Assembly (NCBI GenBank): GCA_947499175.1
Contig: CANMNU010000017.1
Span: forward strand, 1-16,469
Length of the DNA: 16,469 nucleotides
DNA from: Alphaproteobacteria bacterium
GTDB lineage: Bacteria > Pseudomonadota > Alphaproteobacteria > Paracaedibacterales > CAITNM01
Reading direction: 5' to 3'
Every line of letters begins with the position of its first letter. Position 1 is the stretch's first letter. Below, piece by piece: positions 8,617-15,511 of this stretch. Both the position numbers and the translations under genes were made by a program. The notes under the pieces are model-generated. The model worked only from the letters and a program-made list of their open reading frames with translations, did no database searches and was not told the DNA's origin.

Positions 8617-8976
8617 TTAATCTTCGAGAGCTTCGTCATCAAATTCAGTATCTTTAAATTTTGGGGTTGGCTCATCTTTATGCCACTGACTTGCGTCTTT
8701 CATAACTTCAAGCAGATCATCACCAATACTTATCTCTGGCTCATCAGTAAAAACAGCTCTTTGCAACGCTTTGATAATACCCTCTTCCATAACAACTAGG
8801 TTAATGTTGCCTTCGGCAATTTCACGTAAAGCTACTACTGGGTTTTTATCATTATCACGTGAAACCGTAATGCTTGATCCAGCAGAAATTTCGCGGGCGC
8901 GCTTAGCTGCAAAAGCAACCAATTTAAAACGATTAGGTACTTTTAAAACGCAATCTTCAACCGTAACTCGTGCCAT
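8617..8976 (-). CDS. rpoZ: DNA-directed RNA polymerase omega subunit
   Basis: Omega stabilises the beta' subunit in RNA polymerase and is part of the ppGpp-binding surface in many proteobacteria. The 119 residues begin with MARVTVEDCVLKVPNRFKLV and contain AAKRAREISAGSS and DNDKNPVVALREIAE (about 24-56), close matches to alphaproteobacterial omega. The C-terminal tail (about 85-119) is acidic and ends EFDDEALED, a common alphaproteobacterial extension. The ATG has a near-perfect AGGAGG four bases upstream (8981-8986), the strongest ribosome-binding site seen in the window. It is followed by rsh, the usual partner in this class. Confidence 0.97.
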   Translation of the reverse strand: MARVTVEDCVLKVPNRFKLVAFAAKRAREISAGSSITVSRDNDKNPVVALREIAEGNINLVVMEEGIIKALQRAVFTDEPEISIGDDLLEVMKDASQWHKDEPTPKFKDTEFDDEALED

Positions 8977-9000
8977 GTAACCTCCTGATTATTGTCACTA

Positions 9001-9029
9001 ATAGTAAGTTGAATTACAGACTTTTACAA
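9001..9029 (-). promoter_or_regulatory. Possible sigma-70-type promoter for rpoZ-rsh-acpS
   Basis: On the minus strand, TTGTAA (9024-9029) and TACTAT (9001-9006) are separated by exactly 17 bases, each matching the consensus at four of six positions. Transcription would begin about 20 bases before the rpoZ start, giving a very short leader that still contains AGGAGG. In AT-rich DNA such matches arise by chance, so this is a candidate only. Confidence 0.35.
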
Positions 9030-9030
9030 C

Positions 9031-9068
9031 AATTATTGTTATGTGTAAACTCTCACATAACAATAATT
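9031..9068. repeat. Perfect 15-bp inverted repeat between the C1A protease gene and rpoZ
   Basis: The arms AATTATTGTTATGTG (9031-9045) and its exact complement (9054-9068) enclose an 8-base loop. An outer pair, GTAAGTT (9004-9010) with AACTTAC (9069-9075), could extend it through a one-sided internal loop. It lies 30 bp past the protease stop, so it may end or stabilise that transcript. There is no proper T-run after it on either strand, so a standard intrinsic terminator is unlikely. It could also be an operator or a small palindromic repeat; no second copy was noticed in the window. Confidence 0.7.
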
Positions 9069-9100
9069 AACTTACACCTTAAAAATCACCATATTGAATT

Positions 9101-10090
9101 TTATTTTTTGTGATTTATTGTTATTTCATCAATAGCATAAAACCCAGCACATGCACTTCCGCTTTTATCTTGCATAGTCAGGAATTGCTGAGGCATAAAC
9201 CCGTATCCTTCTTGTCCCCAGTGATGGCTCCAAGAATTTCGTATGATAATACTAGGTGGTGACATAGTATCATCATATCCAACAGCTAAAACTGCATGGC
9301 CGTCATCAGACTCCTCTGTAATAGCTTTACCATCGTTTAACGGTAAAGGCATAATACCTGAACTATCAAGATTGACAATTGTCTTATCAAAAGACGGGTA
9401 CCAATTAAACCCAAAAAATACAGGTGTTCCTCCTGCTAAAACGGTTTTTAAATCCGCTAAGCTATCAAGAGGATTATCTGTGTTCTTTGTTTCTACATTA
9501 ACAAGTCCATGATACATGCCAATTTTATGTGACAGTGCTTCGTTAATAGCTTCTGTGGATGGCTCCATTTTAAAACGCGCTTGTGGTTCACAAATATCAT
9601 CACTGTATGGCCATGTGCTTTCCCTACAAATTCCTTTATTTTTTAACACGTCTGGAATATTGTAAAGCATAGCTCCGCTATCAGTTCCTGTTGTTCCAAG
9701 TTCGGCACGCTCATAATAATATAGAAAAAGACGTGATGGATAAAAGTCTTTTATCCCAGACTTAGCTATAGCATATTGAACAGCTGCTCCTCCTGCATTA
9801 GCAGTGCAAGAGCCTAAATTACCCTGGCTATAAATAGGCGGCAAAAAACCAGTGCCACGAAGGTCAATTGACCTAGGTAGGTCACTTTTATTAACAACTG
9901 GCACATTAAATTTTGGTAAATTCGCCATCACATCCAGACTTGGTCTAATGAAGCCAAGCTTCAAAGCTTGACTACGGACTACTTTCTCTCCTAATGAAAA
10001 AAACCCACTCGCGTATTGAGCTGCTTCCCCGTTGGCAGATACAACTACAGCTAACCCTAGCAACATTTTTAAATAACTACTTTTTATCAT
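9101..10090 (-). CDS. Secreted papain-family (C1A) cysteine protease
   Basis: The 329-residue protein has a Sec-type signal peptide: K3 and K8 flank a hydrophobic core at about 9-18, with likely cleavage after GEAA (residue 24). A short propeptide-like segment (about 25-70) precedes the mature domain, which begins near LPRSIDLRG. The papain catalytic set is complete: oxyanion Q89 and nucleophile C95 in QGNLGSCTANAGGAA, H265 in DDGHAVLAVGYDD, and N285 in IIIRNSWSHHWG. The fold should be active. The start ATG has AAGGAG upstream (about ten bases). The 111-bp AT-rich gap before it (10091-10201) shows no clear promoter or terminator. Substrate and destination (periplasm, medium or host) are unknown; secreted proteases of this family occur in host-associated bacteria. 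It sits between housekeeping operons without partner genes. Confidence 0.88.
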   Translation of the reverse strand: MIKSSYLKMLLGLAVVVSANGEAAQYASGFFSLGEKVVRSQALKLGFIRPSLDVMANLPKFNVPVVNKSDLPRSIDLRGTGFLPPIYSQGNLGSCTANAGGAAVQYAIAKSGIKDFYPSRLFLYYYERAELGTTGTDSGAMLYNIPDVLKNKGICRESTWPYSDDICEPQARFKMEPSTEAINEALSHKIGMYHGLVNVETKNTDNPLDSLADLKTVLAGGTPVFFGFNWYPSFDKTIVNLDSSGIMPLPLNDGKAITEESDDGHAVLAVGYDDTMSPPSIIIRNSWSHHWGQEGYGFMPQQFLTMQDKSGSACAGFYAIDEITINHKK

Positions 10091-10201
10091 TTTAATAATT
10101 CTCCTTTTATTATTTGTATTTTATGTTTCCGTATTTCTAACAATAAAAAATAAAAGTTAATAAATAGTTAAAATTTAATAGTTATATTAAGAGTAATTGT
10201 T

Positions 10202-11119
10202 TTACTGTGATGCTGGCTGATCAGCTATTACTTCACCAACTTGTACCGTTGTCTCATTGTTAGCAACCGTTGGCTGCACAACAACTTGAACAGCTTCAGT
10301 TTGCTTTATTTCAGAAGACAGTGGTTTTTCTGCTTTTCTTGCCTCGTGGGCATCTCCAATTAACATTAGCGTTAACACGATAGATGTATTGATTGTCGCT
10401 GAAATAATAAAAATAATATAATTATTAGCTTGATTAATCATGTCAAATTCACCTTTAATTACTGCCGTAAGAATCATTCCAGTCACAAAAGCTTGAGCCA
10501 TTAAAGTAAATACTGTGGTTTCTTGGTCAATAAATTTTAAGCCAATAATCCATCCAATAACGATTGCGATCATAACAATATAGCGACCCACATGGGAATA
10601 AAGCCCCCCAAAATGTTTTAACAAAGAAACTTCTTCTAAAAATATTTGAAATACCATAACTGAACAAAGAATACCCACAGCATAAAAACTAACTCTTGAA
10701 AGTGCTGGAAATAAACCAACAAATGCAATTAGTGATGCACAAAGTATGCCCATGTGTAAGTAGAACACGAAAGTACTTGGTTCTGATTTGTTTTTTGTCT
10801 TTTCAAGGGCCACTTTTTCTAAAGCGTACATAGTACAAAAAGCTACTAAAAATGTAGAAAACACCACAAATAGTAAGTGATGTTTTTGTTTTAAAAATTC
10901 AATATTAGTTTCTGCTGCCACATTGTGAATTTTGCCCATTAAATCAGGAATTAAAAAAGCAAAGACTGCTCCAATAGCCATCCCGCCACCAATAGATGAC
11001 ATTTTAGAAAGATTGAATCCTGGAATGCTACGTATAATTGGCAGGGCCATTGGCATAAGTAACAGTATCATTACAGCAATTGCGTCTGCCAGAAAATTAC
11101 CATTGTGAGAGTAGGTCAT
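10202..11119 (-). CDS. Eight-helix membrane protein with ZIP-like topology, function unknown
   Basis: I do not recognise this gene firmly. The 305 residues show about eight hydrophobic segments (about 10-31, 44-61, 81-101, 120-139, 143-164, 180-198, 204-224 and 233-256). The glycine-rich SSIGGGMAIGAVFAFLIPDL (about 41-60) resembles the segment of ZIP-family metal transporters that reads GGG...LLPEL. The paired H-x-x-x-E metal ligands usual in ZIP helices IV and V are not evident. FLEEVSLLKH (about 160-169) is the only carboxylate/histidine cluster near a helix end. The last about 50 residues form a soluble tail rich in V, E, Q and T. It lies 111 bp upstream of the protease gene on the same strand; co-transcription is possible but not shown. 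A distant ZIP relative is the best guess, and an uncharacterised membrane family is equally possible. Confidence 0.6.
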   Translation of the reverse strand: MTYSHNGNFLADAIAVMILLLMPMALPIIRSIPGFNLSKMSSIGGGMAIGAVFAFLIPDLMGKIHNVAAETNIEFLKQKHHLLFVVFSTFLVAFCTMYALEKVALEKTKNKSEPSTFVFYLHMGILCASLIAFVGLFPALSRVSFYAVGILCSVMVFQIFLEEVSLLKHFGGLYSHVGRYIVMIAIVIGWIIGLKFIDQETTVFTLMAQAFVTGMILTAVIKGEFDMINQANNYIIFIISATINTSIVLTLMLIGDAHEARKAEKPLSSEIKQTEAVQVVVQPTVANNETTVQVGEVIADQPASQ

Positions 11120-11239
11120 ATATTTCGCCCATTTATTAATTTGTCCTATAAAAATACTATTCTATAAAAGTTTATAAATGGTAAACACACAACCTGTTGC
11201 ATATTTTTAATTTTGAGAAATTCAAGGAGTCACTATACT

Positions 11240-11274
11240 AAAATACGCCCCACCAATTTGGTAAAGCGTATTTT
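11240..11274 (-). terminator. Intrinsic terminator after pnp
   Basis: The arms AAAATACGC (11240-11248) and GCGTATTTT (11266-11274) flank an inner ACCAAATTGGT. On the minus strand the remaining TTT and GGG can pair by G-U wobble, giving about 16 continuous pairs and a three-base loop, followed by TTTTAGTAT. The same wobbles fail on the plus strand (C opposite A), which indicates the structure serves the minus-strand pnp transcript. It lies 21 bp past the pnp stop. Confidence 0.75.
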
Positions 11275-11295
11275 ATGGCATTAATTCAACCAGAT

Positions 11296-13383
11296 TTATC
11301 CCTGGTTAACGGCCTTCATGCTTAATTTTATTTTACCGCGGTCATCAAAACCTAAAACTTTTACTTGAACAACATCGCCAAGTTTTACCACATCTTCAGT
11401 TTTATTTACCCTAGATTGGGCTAATTCACTAATGTGTACCAAACCATCTCGTCCACCCATAAAGTTTACAAACGCACCAAAATCAGTCGTTTTAACAACC
11501 TTACCTTCATAAATTCCACCAATTTCTGGATCTAGTGCTATTGCCTGAATCATTTTTACAGCAGCATCCATTGATTCTTGGGTAACCCCTGCAACCGTTA
11601 CTTGGCCATCATCTTCAATATCAACCTTAGCGCCCGTGGTTTCGCAGATTTCGCGAATAACTTTACCACCAGAACCAATTACTTCACGAATTTTTGAAGG
11701 GTTAATTTTAAAGCTAGTCATTTTTGGTGCATAATTACTTAGCTGGCTACGTGAATATTCAATTGCTTTTGCCATCTCACCTAAAATATGTAAACGCCCT
11801 TGCTTAGCTTGCATTAAAGCCTCTTCCATAATGGGATGAGTAATGCTTGTGATTTTAATATCCATTTGCAAAGCGGTAATACCATCACTAGTTCCAGCAA
11901 CTTTGAAATCCATATCACCTAGGTGATCTTCATCCCCTAAAATATCACTAAGTACTGCGTATTTCTTGCCATCTTTTACTAATCCCATAGCAATACCTGC
12001 AATAGATTTATTCATAGGAGCTCCGGCATCCATCAATGCCAATGAAGTACCACAAACAGTTGCCATTGATGATGATCCATTTGATTCAGTAATTTCCGAA
12101 ACTACACGAATGGTATATGGGAACTGTTCTTTGGTTGGTAATAACGGGTTAATGGCACGCCAAGCTAGTTTTCCATGGCCTATTTCACGACGACCAACTC
12201 CACCCATACGACCAGTTTCACCCACTGAATATGGCGGGAAGTTGTAATGCAACAAGAAACGTTCTTTGTATTCGCCCTCAAGAGCATCTATCATTTGTTC
12301 ATCTTTACCAGTGCCAAGAGTAGCAACAACTAGTGCTTGTGTTTCACCACGGGTAAACAGCGCACTACCGTGGGCACGTGGCAAAATTCCAACTTCAGCT
12401 ACAATTTGGCGAATCTCATCTAACTTACGGCCATCAAGTCGTTTAGCGTCACTTAAAATGTCACCACGCAAAATATCTGATTGTAAATTTTTAAAAGCAC
12501 TTTCAACTAATTTTGGGTGAGTTTGTAGATAATCGGCCAAACCTTCATTTACAGATTCCTTAGCCGCATCAATTGCATTATAGCGATCTTGCTTAAGTTT
12601 AATCGCGTAAGCTTTACGCAAAGCTTTTTCAGCAATTTTGGTAACTTTTTTTGCAATTTCAGCCGCTTCAGGAGCTGCTTTTGGCATTTCCCATTTTGGT
12701 TTACCTGCTTTTTTAGCTAGCTTTTCAATCATGCCAATTATTGCTTGAAAACTAGTATGCCCAAGTTCTACAGCTTCTAGCATTACTGATTCTGATAATT
12801 CCTTTGCTTCTGATTCAACCATCAGAACGCCTTCTTTAGTACCAGCAACCACCAAATCTAAATATGAATTTTTCATGGCCTCGCGTATTGGGTTAAGCAC
12901 TAATTCATTGTTTATATAACCAATACGTGCAGCCCCAACTGGGCCAGCAAAAGGTACTCCAGCAATAGCTAACGCTGCAGATGCTCCAATTAATGCTGTA
13001 ATATCCGTATCATTTTCAAAATCACAGGCTAAAACTGTGCAAATAATTTGCACTTCATTATGAAAACCTTCCGGGAATAATGGTCGAATAGGACGGTCAA
13101 TTAACCTTGATTTCAAAGCTTCAGAATCAGCTGGTTTGCCTTCGCGTCTTAAAAATCCACCAGGAATTTTACCAGCAGCAAAGGTTTTTTCTTGGTATTG
13201 AACGGTTAATGGGAAAAAATCAACATCAGCTTTAGCTTTTTTTTGTGCAACCACTGTGCACAATACAGTAGTTCCACCATAAGTTGCCATTACGGCACCA
13301 TCAGCCTGGCGCGCTATTTTTCCGGTTTCAAGTACTAGCTTGCGGCCAGCCCATTCAATTTCTTCACGTACTATATTAAACAT
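11296..13383 (-). CDS. pnp: Polynucleotide phosphorylase (PNPase)
   Basis: PNPase degrades RNA 3' to 5' by phosphorolysis and can also add tails. The 695 residues show the full layout. The first RNase PH domain (about 1-145) is followed by a lysine- and alanine-rich helical linker (about 225-285). The second RNase PH domain (about 312-540) holds the active site: S437-S439, D486, D492 and K494, the same numbering as I recall for E. coli. A KH domain has the loop GSGG at 570-573, and a C-terminal S1 domain spans about 620-692. AAGGAA precedes the ATG by five bases. It follows rpsO as in many bacteria, separated by a terminator that ends only about 16 bases from the start, so expression probably depends on read-through or an unseen promoter. 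Confidence 0.98.
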   Translation of the reverse strand: MFNIVREEIEWAGRKLVLETGKIARQADGAVMATYGGTTVLCTVVAQKKAKADVDFFPLTVQYQEKTFAAGKIPGGFLRREGKPADSEALKSRLIDRPIRPLFPEGFHNEVQIICTVLACDFENDTDITALIGASAALAIAGVPFAGPVGAARIGYINNELVLNPIREAMKNSYLDLVVAGTKEGVLMVESEAKELSESVMLEAVELGHTSFQAIIGMIEKLAKKAGKPKWEMPKAAPEAAEIAKKVTKIAEKALRKAYAIKLKQDRYNAIDAAKESVNEGLADYLQTHPKLVESAFKNLQSDILRGDILSDAKRLDGRKLDEIRQIVAEVGILPRAHGSALFTRGETQALVVATLGTGKDEQMIDALEGEYKERFLLHYNFPPYSVGETGRMGGVGRREIGHGKLAWRAINPLLPTKEQFPYTIRVVSEITESNGSSSMATVCGTSLALMDAGAPMNKSIAGIAMGLVKDGKKYAVLSDILGDEDHLGDMDFKVAGTSDGITALQMDIKITSITHPIMEEALMQAKQGRLHILGEMAKAIEYSRSQLSNYAPKMTSFKINPSKIREVIGSGGKVIREICETTGAKVDIEDDGQVTVAGVTQESMDAAVKMIQAIALDPEIGGIYEGKVVKTTDFGAFVNFMGGRDGLVHISELAQSRVNKTEDVVKLGDVVQVKVLGFDDRGKIKLSMKAVNQG

Positions 13384-13400
13384 AAAATTCCTTACGGGTT

Positions 13401-13440
13401 AAAAAATAAAAAATGGAAGAGCCCAACTGTGCCCTTCCAT
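13401..13440 (-). terminator. Intrinsic terminator between rpsO and pnp
   Basis: On the minus strand, ATGGAAG-G-GC pairs with GC-T-CTTCCAT (arms at 13431-13440 and 13413-13422, one G-U pair) around an 8-base loop. It is followed at once by TTTTTATTTTTT (13401-13412). This is the most complete terminator in the window. It sits between rpsO and pnp, as terminators do in other bacteria with this gene order, and it would set the ratio of S15 to PNPase mRNA. Confidence 0.88.
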
Positions 13441-13504
13441 CGGTAATTTGGAAGCATTTATAGAAAATTTTATTTGTAAAAATTTTAAATAATTCCACAA
13501 AAAC

Positions 13505-13774
13505 TTAGCGACGAATATTTAAGCGTTTAATTAATACCTGATAACGATTATCTTCAACACGCTTTAAATAATCAAGCAAACGACGGCGCTGACCAACTAG
13601 CATTATCAATCCACGACGTGAGTGTAAATCATGCTTATGTTGTTGCATATGTTCTGAAAGATTTCTAATACGTTCTGAAATAATGGCAATTTGCACCTCC
13701 GGTGAACCAGTGTCACCTTCTTTAGTTGCAAATTCTTTAATAACTTCTTGTTTACGTTCTGGACTAATCGACAT
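13505..13774 (-). CDS. rpsO: 30S ribosomal protein S15
   Basis: S15 binds 16S rRNA early in assembly of the small-subunit platform and contributes to a bridge with the large subunit. The 89 residues are the standard length. Recognisable parts are the N-terminal SPERKQEVIKEFA, the GDTGSPEVQIAI turn (about 20-31), the HMQQHKHDLHSRRGL rRNA-binding stretch (about 42-56) and VGQRRRLLDYLKR (about 60-72). AAGGAA lies seven bases ahead of the ATG. It begins 18 bp after truB, and the truB-rpsO-pnp order is common in bacteria. A terminator follows it. Confidence 0.98.
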   Translation of the reverse strand: MSISPERKQEVIKEFATKEGDTGSPEVQIAIISERIRNLSEHMQQHKHDLHSRRGLIMLVGQRRRLLDYLKRVEDNRYQVLIKRLNIRR

Positions 13775-13792
13775 CGTAATGTTCCTTTATTT

Positions 13793-14659
13793 TTAAATGT
13801 TAAACACGCGATCCGGGTGGAACAAACCACCAACCACATGGCCAACTGCAATAAGCCTGTTTTCATACCAGGCTGAAGCTTTTAAGGAATCTTCCTTATT
13901 AGCTGCAACAACTTGGCCTTGCCGAATCTTCACAGCCTCTTGTAGCGATACAGACACTGCCGGGATGTCGTCCAGAACAGTTCCAATCGGCAACAAAACG
14001 CCTTGTGGGAAATTATCGCCGATTTTTCGAATATTTTCCAGTGAAATCGAATTATCAATCGTGAACAATCCTACCCGGGTGCGTTGCAGTGTTGTTAAAT
14101 GACCAACTGTCCCAAGAAAAATCGCAATATCTTTGCCTAAGGTTCGCACATAAGTGCCAGTACCACAATTTACGGTAAGAACTGCCACCTCGCCATCATA
14201 GCTATCAATAGTTAAGCTTTGAATTTCAACTTGACGTGGTGGCATAATAACATTTTCACCAGCTCTAGCCCTAACGTAAGCTGGCTTCCCTTTAATTTTA
14301 ATTGCTGAATAAGTTGGCGGTATTTGTTCAATCAAGCCTGTAAAATTGGACAAGCATTGCTGCAAATCTTTTAAAGTTGGCCGGTTATCTGATGTTACAA
14401 TTACCTCACCTTCAGTATCACCTGTGGAAGTTTGACTACCAAAAACAAGGCTAAATTTATAAGTCTTTGAATTACTCATTAAAAAAGGCATAACTTTAGT
14501 TGCTTCGCCTAAAGCTAATGGCAAAACTCCACAGGCAAATGGATCAAGCGTTCCAGCGTGGCCAATTTTTTTTTGGCCAAATAGTCTTTTAACCGCAGCA
14601 CCAGCTTGGGTTGAGGTTACGCCAACAGCTTTATTAAGAATTAACCAACCATGGGGCAT
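13793..14659 (-). CDS. truB: tRNA pseudouridine(55) synthase TruB
   Basis: TruB converts uridine 55 in the T-loop of tRNAs to pseudouridine and also assists tRNA folding. The 288 residues begin GWLILNKAVGVTS, followed by KIGHAGTLDPFACGVLPLALGEATK (about 31-55) with the catalytic D39. KTYKF (about 65-69), PPTYSAIKIKGKPAYVRAR (about 114-132) and GTGTYVRTLGKDIA (about 165-178) are further family motifs. A C-terminal PUA-like region spans about 225-288. The start is five bases after the prepilin-like gene with no Shine-Dalgarno visible, so translation may be coupled to it. rbfA, the common upstream neighbour, is absent. Confidence 0.97.
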   Translation of the reverse strand: MPHGWLILNKAVGVTSTQAGAAVKRLFGQKKIGHAGTLDPFACGVLPLALGEATKVMPFLMSNSKTYKFSLVFGSQTSTGDTEGEVIVTSDNRPTLKDLQQCLSNFTGLIEQIPPTYSAIKIKGKPAYVRARAGENVIMPPRQVEIQSLTIDSYDGEVAVLTVNCGTGTYVRTLGKDIAIFLGTVGHLTTLQRTRVGLFTIDNSISLENIRKIGDNFPQGVLLPIGTVLDDIPAVSVSLQEAVKIRQGQVVAANKEDSLKASAWYENRLIAVGHVVGGLFHPDRVFNI

Positions 14660-14664
14660 CTGTT

Positions 14665-15303
14665 TTAAAACTTATAATAGACAACACAATCCGCTGTCAT
14701 AATTTCTAAATTTAAAGCACCATTGCTAATACAACGCCCAGGAGCATTTTGCGCATCTTTTACCACTAATTGCCCTTGGCTTGGGTTCGTAGCATTACTA
14801 CCCTGATCAATTTTATTTTTTAAAGCCTGCGCTTGCTTGGGGGTAAGCAAACCATCTCCATTTTCTTTAGCTAGAATGAACCAATGTCCAGGCATCTCTG
14901 CCGATGGCTGAAAAACAACCCTATAAATTCCCCCCAATTTTGAACTTGGCGCTACATCTGTATTAAGAATTAAAGATTTGCCCAAATGTTGCCAAAATAA
15001 ATCAGCTTCAGGTTCGTTAATTTGACCATTTCCATCTCCATTTTGGGTATTAGAAAAATACATACTTGCCTTAGGGTCATCACCAGGTAGAGCCTGATAA
15101 GTTTCTTGATACATGTTAACTGATAATGCATAGTGCTGAAAATCTTGTGCAACTGACCGTAACTTAGCGCTGTCTAAAAGCTCCTGCCCTTTAAAAACTG
15201 CCCCAGCTATAATGCCAATTACCACTAAAACAATTGACATTTCAATTAAAGAAAAAGCAGCAACTGTCGCTTTAATTAATTTTTTAGGCAGTGCTTCTTT
15301 CAT
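14665..15303 (-). CDS. Type IV prepilin-like protein with N-terminal cleavage/methylation motif
   Basis: The 212-residue protein has a short basic leader (residues 1-16) ending in AAFSLIEMS, a class III prepilin signal in which F17 would be the methylated first residue and E21 the conserved fifth-position glutamate. Position -1 is Ala instead of the usual Gly. A continuous hydrophobic helix (about 17-38) follows, then a globular domain with LPGDDPKA (72-79), GDGNG (89-93), NGDGLLTP (148-155) and two cysteines (C191, C206) that could form a C-terminal disulfide loop. These are typical of minor pilin or pseudopilin families in intracellular alphaproteobacteria. No pilus or type II secretion machinery is in the window. 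It lies five bases upstream of truB, an unusual partner. Confidence 0.85.
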   Translation of the reverse strand: MKEALPKKLIKATVAAFSLIEMSIVLVVIGIIAGAVFKGQELLDSAKLRSVAQDFQHYALSVNMYQETYQALPGDDPKASMYFSNTQNGDGNGQINEPEADLFWQHLGKSLILNTDVAPSSKLGGIYRVVFQPSAEMPGHWFILAKENGDGLLTPKQAQALKNKIDQGSNATNPSQGQLVVKDAQNAPGRCISNGALNLEIMTADCVVYYKF

Positions 15304-15333
15304 TAAAATTCATAATTATTAACCCTACGATCA

Positions 15334-15361
15334 AGTGTAGTACGGACGTTCCTTTTTGCAA
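15334..15361 (-). promoter_or_regulatory. Possible promoter for prepilin-like gene, truB and rpsO
   Basis: On the minus strand, TTGCAA (15356-15361) and TACACT (15334-15339) are 16 bases apart, a reasonable sigma-70-like pair (four of six matches each) about 30-55 bases before the start codon at 15303. The leader has only a weak AGGG, about 17 bases ahead of the ATG. Candidate only. Confidence 0.4.
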
Positions 15362-15379
15362 GATGCTTTTTTGAGGATT

Positions 15380-15409
15380 TAAAAATAATGAAGCACTTCA
15401 CGCCGTGAA
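15380..15409 (-). terminator. Weak possible terminator downstream of the TolC-type gene
   Basis: On the minus strand two short overlapping hairpins share GTGAA: TTCAC with GTGAA (15405-15409 and 15397-15401), and TGAA with TTCA (15397-15400 and 15389-15392). The second is followed by TTATTTTT. Each stem is only four to five pairs, so termination would be weak. It lies about 100 bp past the TolC stop and ahead of the prepilin-like promoter candidate. Confidence 0.3.
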
Positions 15410-15511
15410 TTTTCTAAAATAACTTGCCAACCCTCTTGTCTGTTAAATGCATAACCGCACCCCTTGTCGTTATGATTTATGCAATTCTTTCTCCAGAGGT
15501 AACATTAAGCT

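Noticed and set aside
13606..13866. 86-codon minus-strand frame across the truB-rpsO junction
   Set aside because: It overlaps the strongly supported truB and rpsO in another frame.
15449..15482. Nested GCATAA/TTATGC and CATAAC/GTTATG hairpins after the TolC-type gene
   Set aside because: The stems are only 6 bp with a 13-base loop and no T-run follows; probably chance in this composition.
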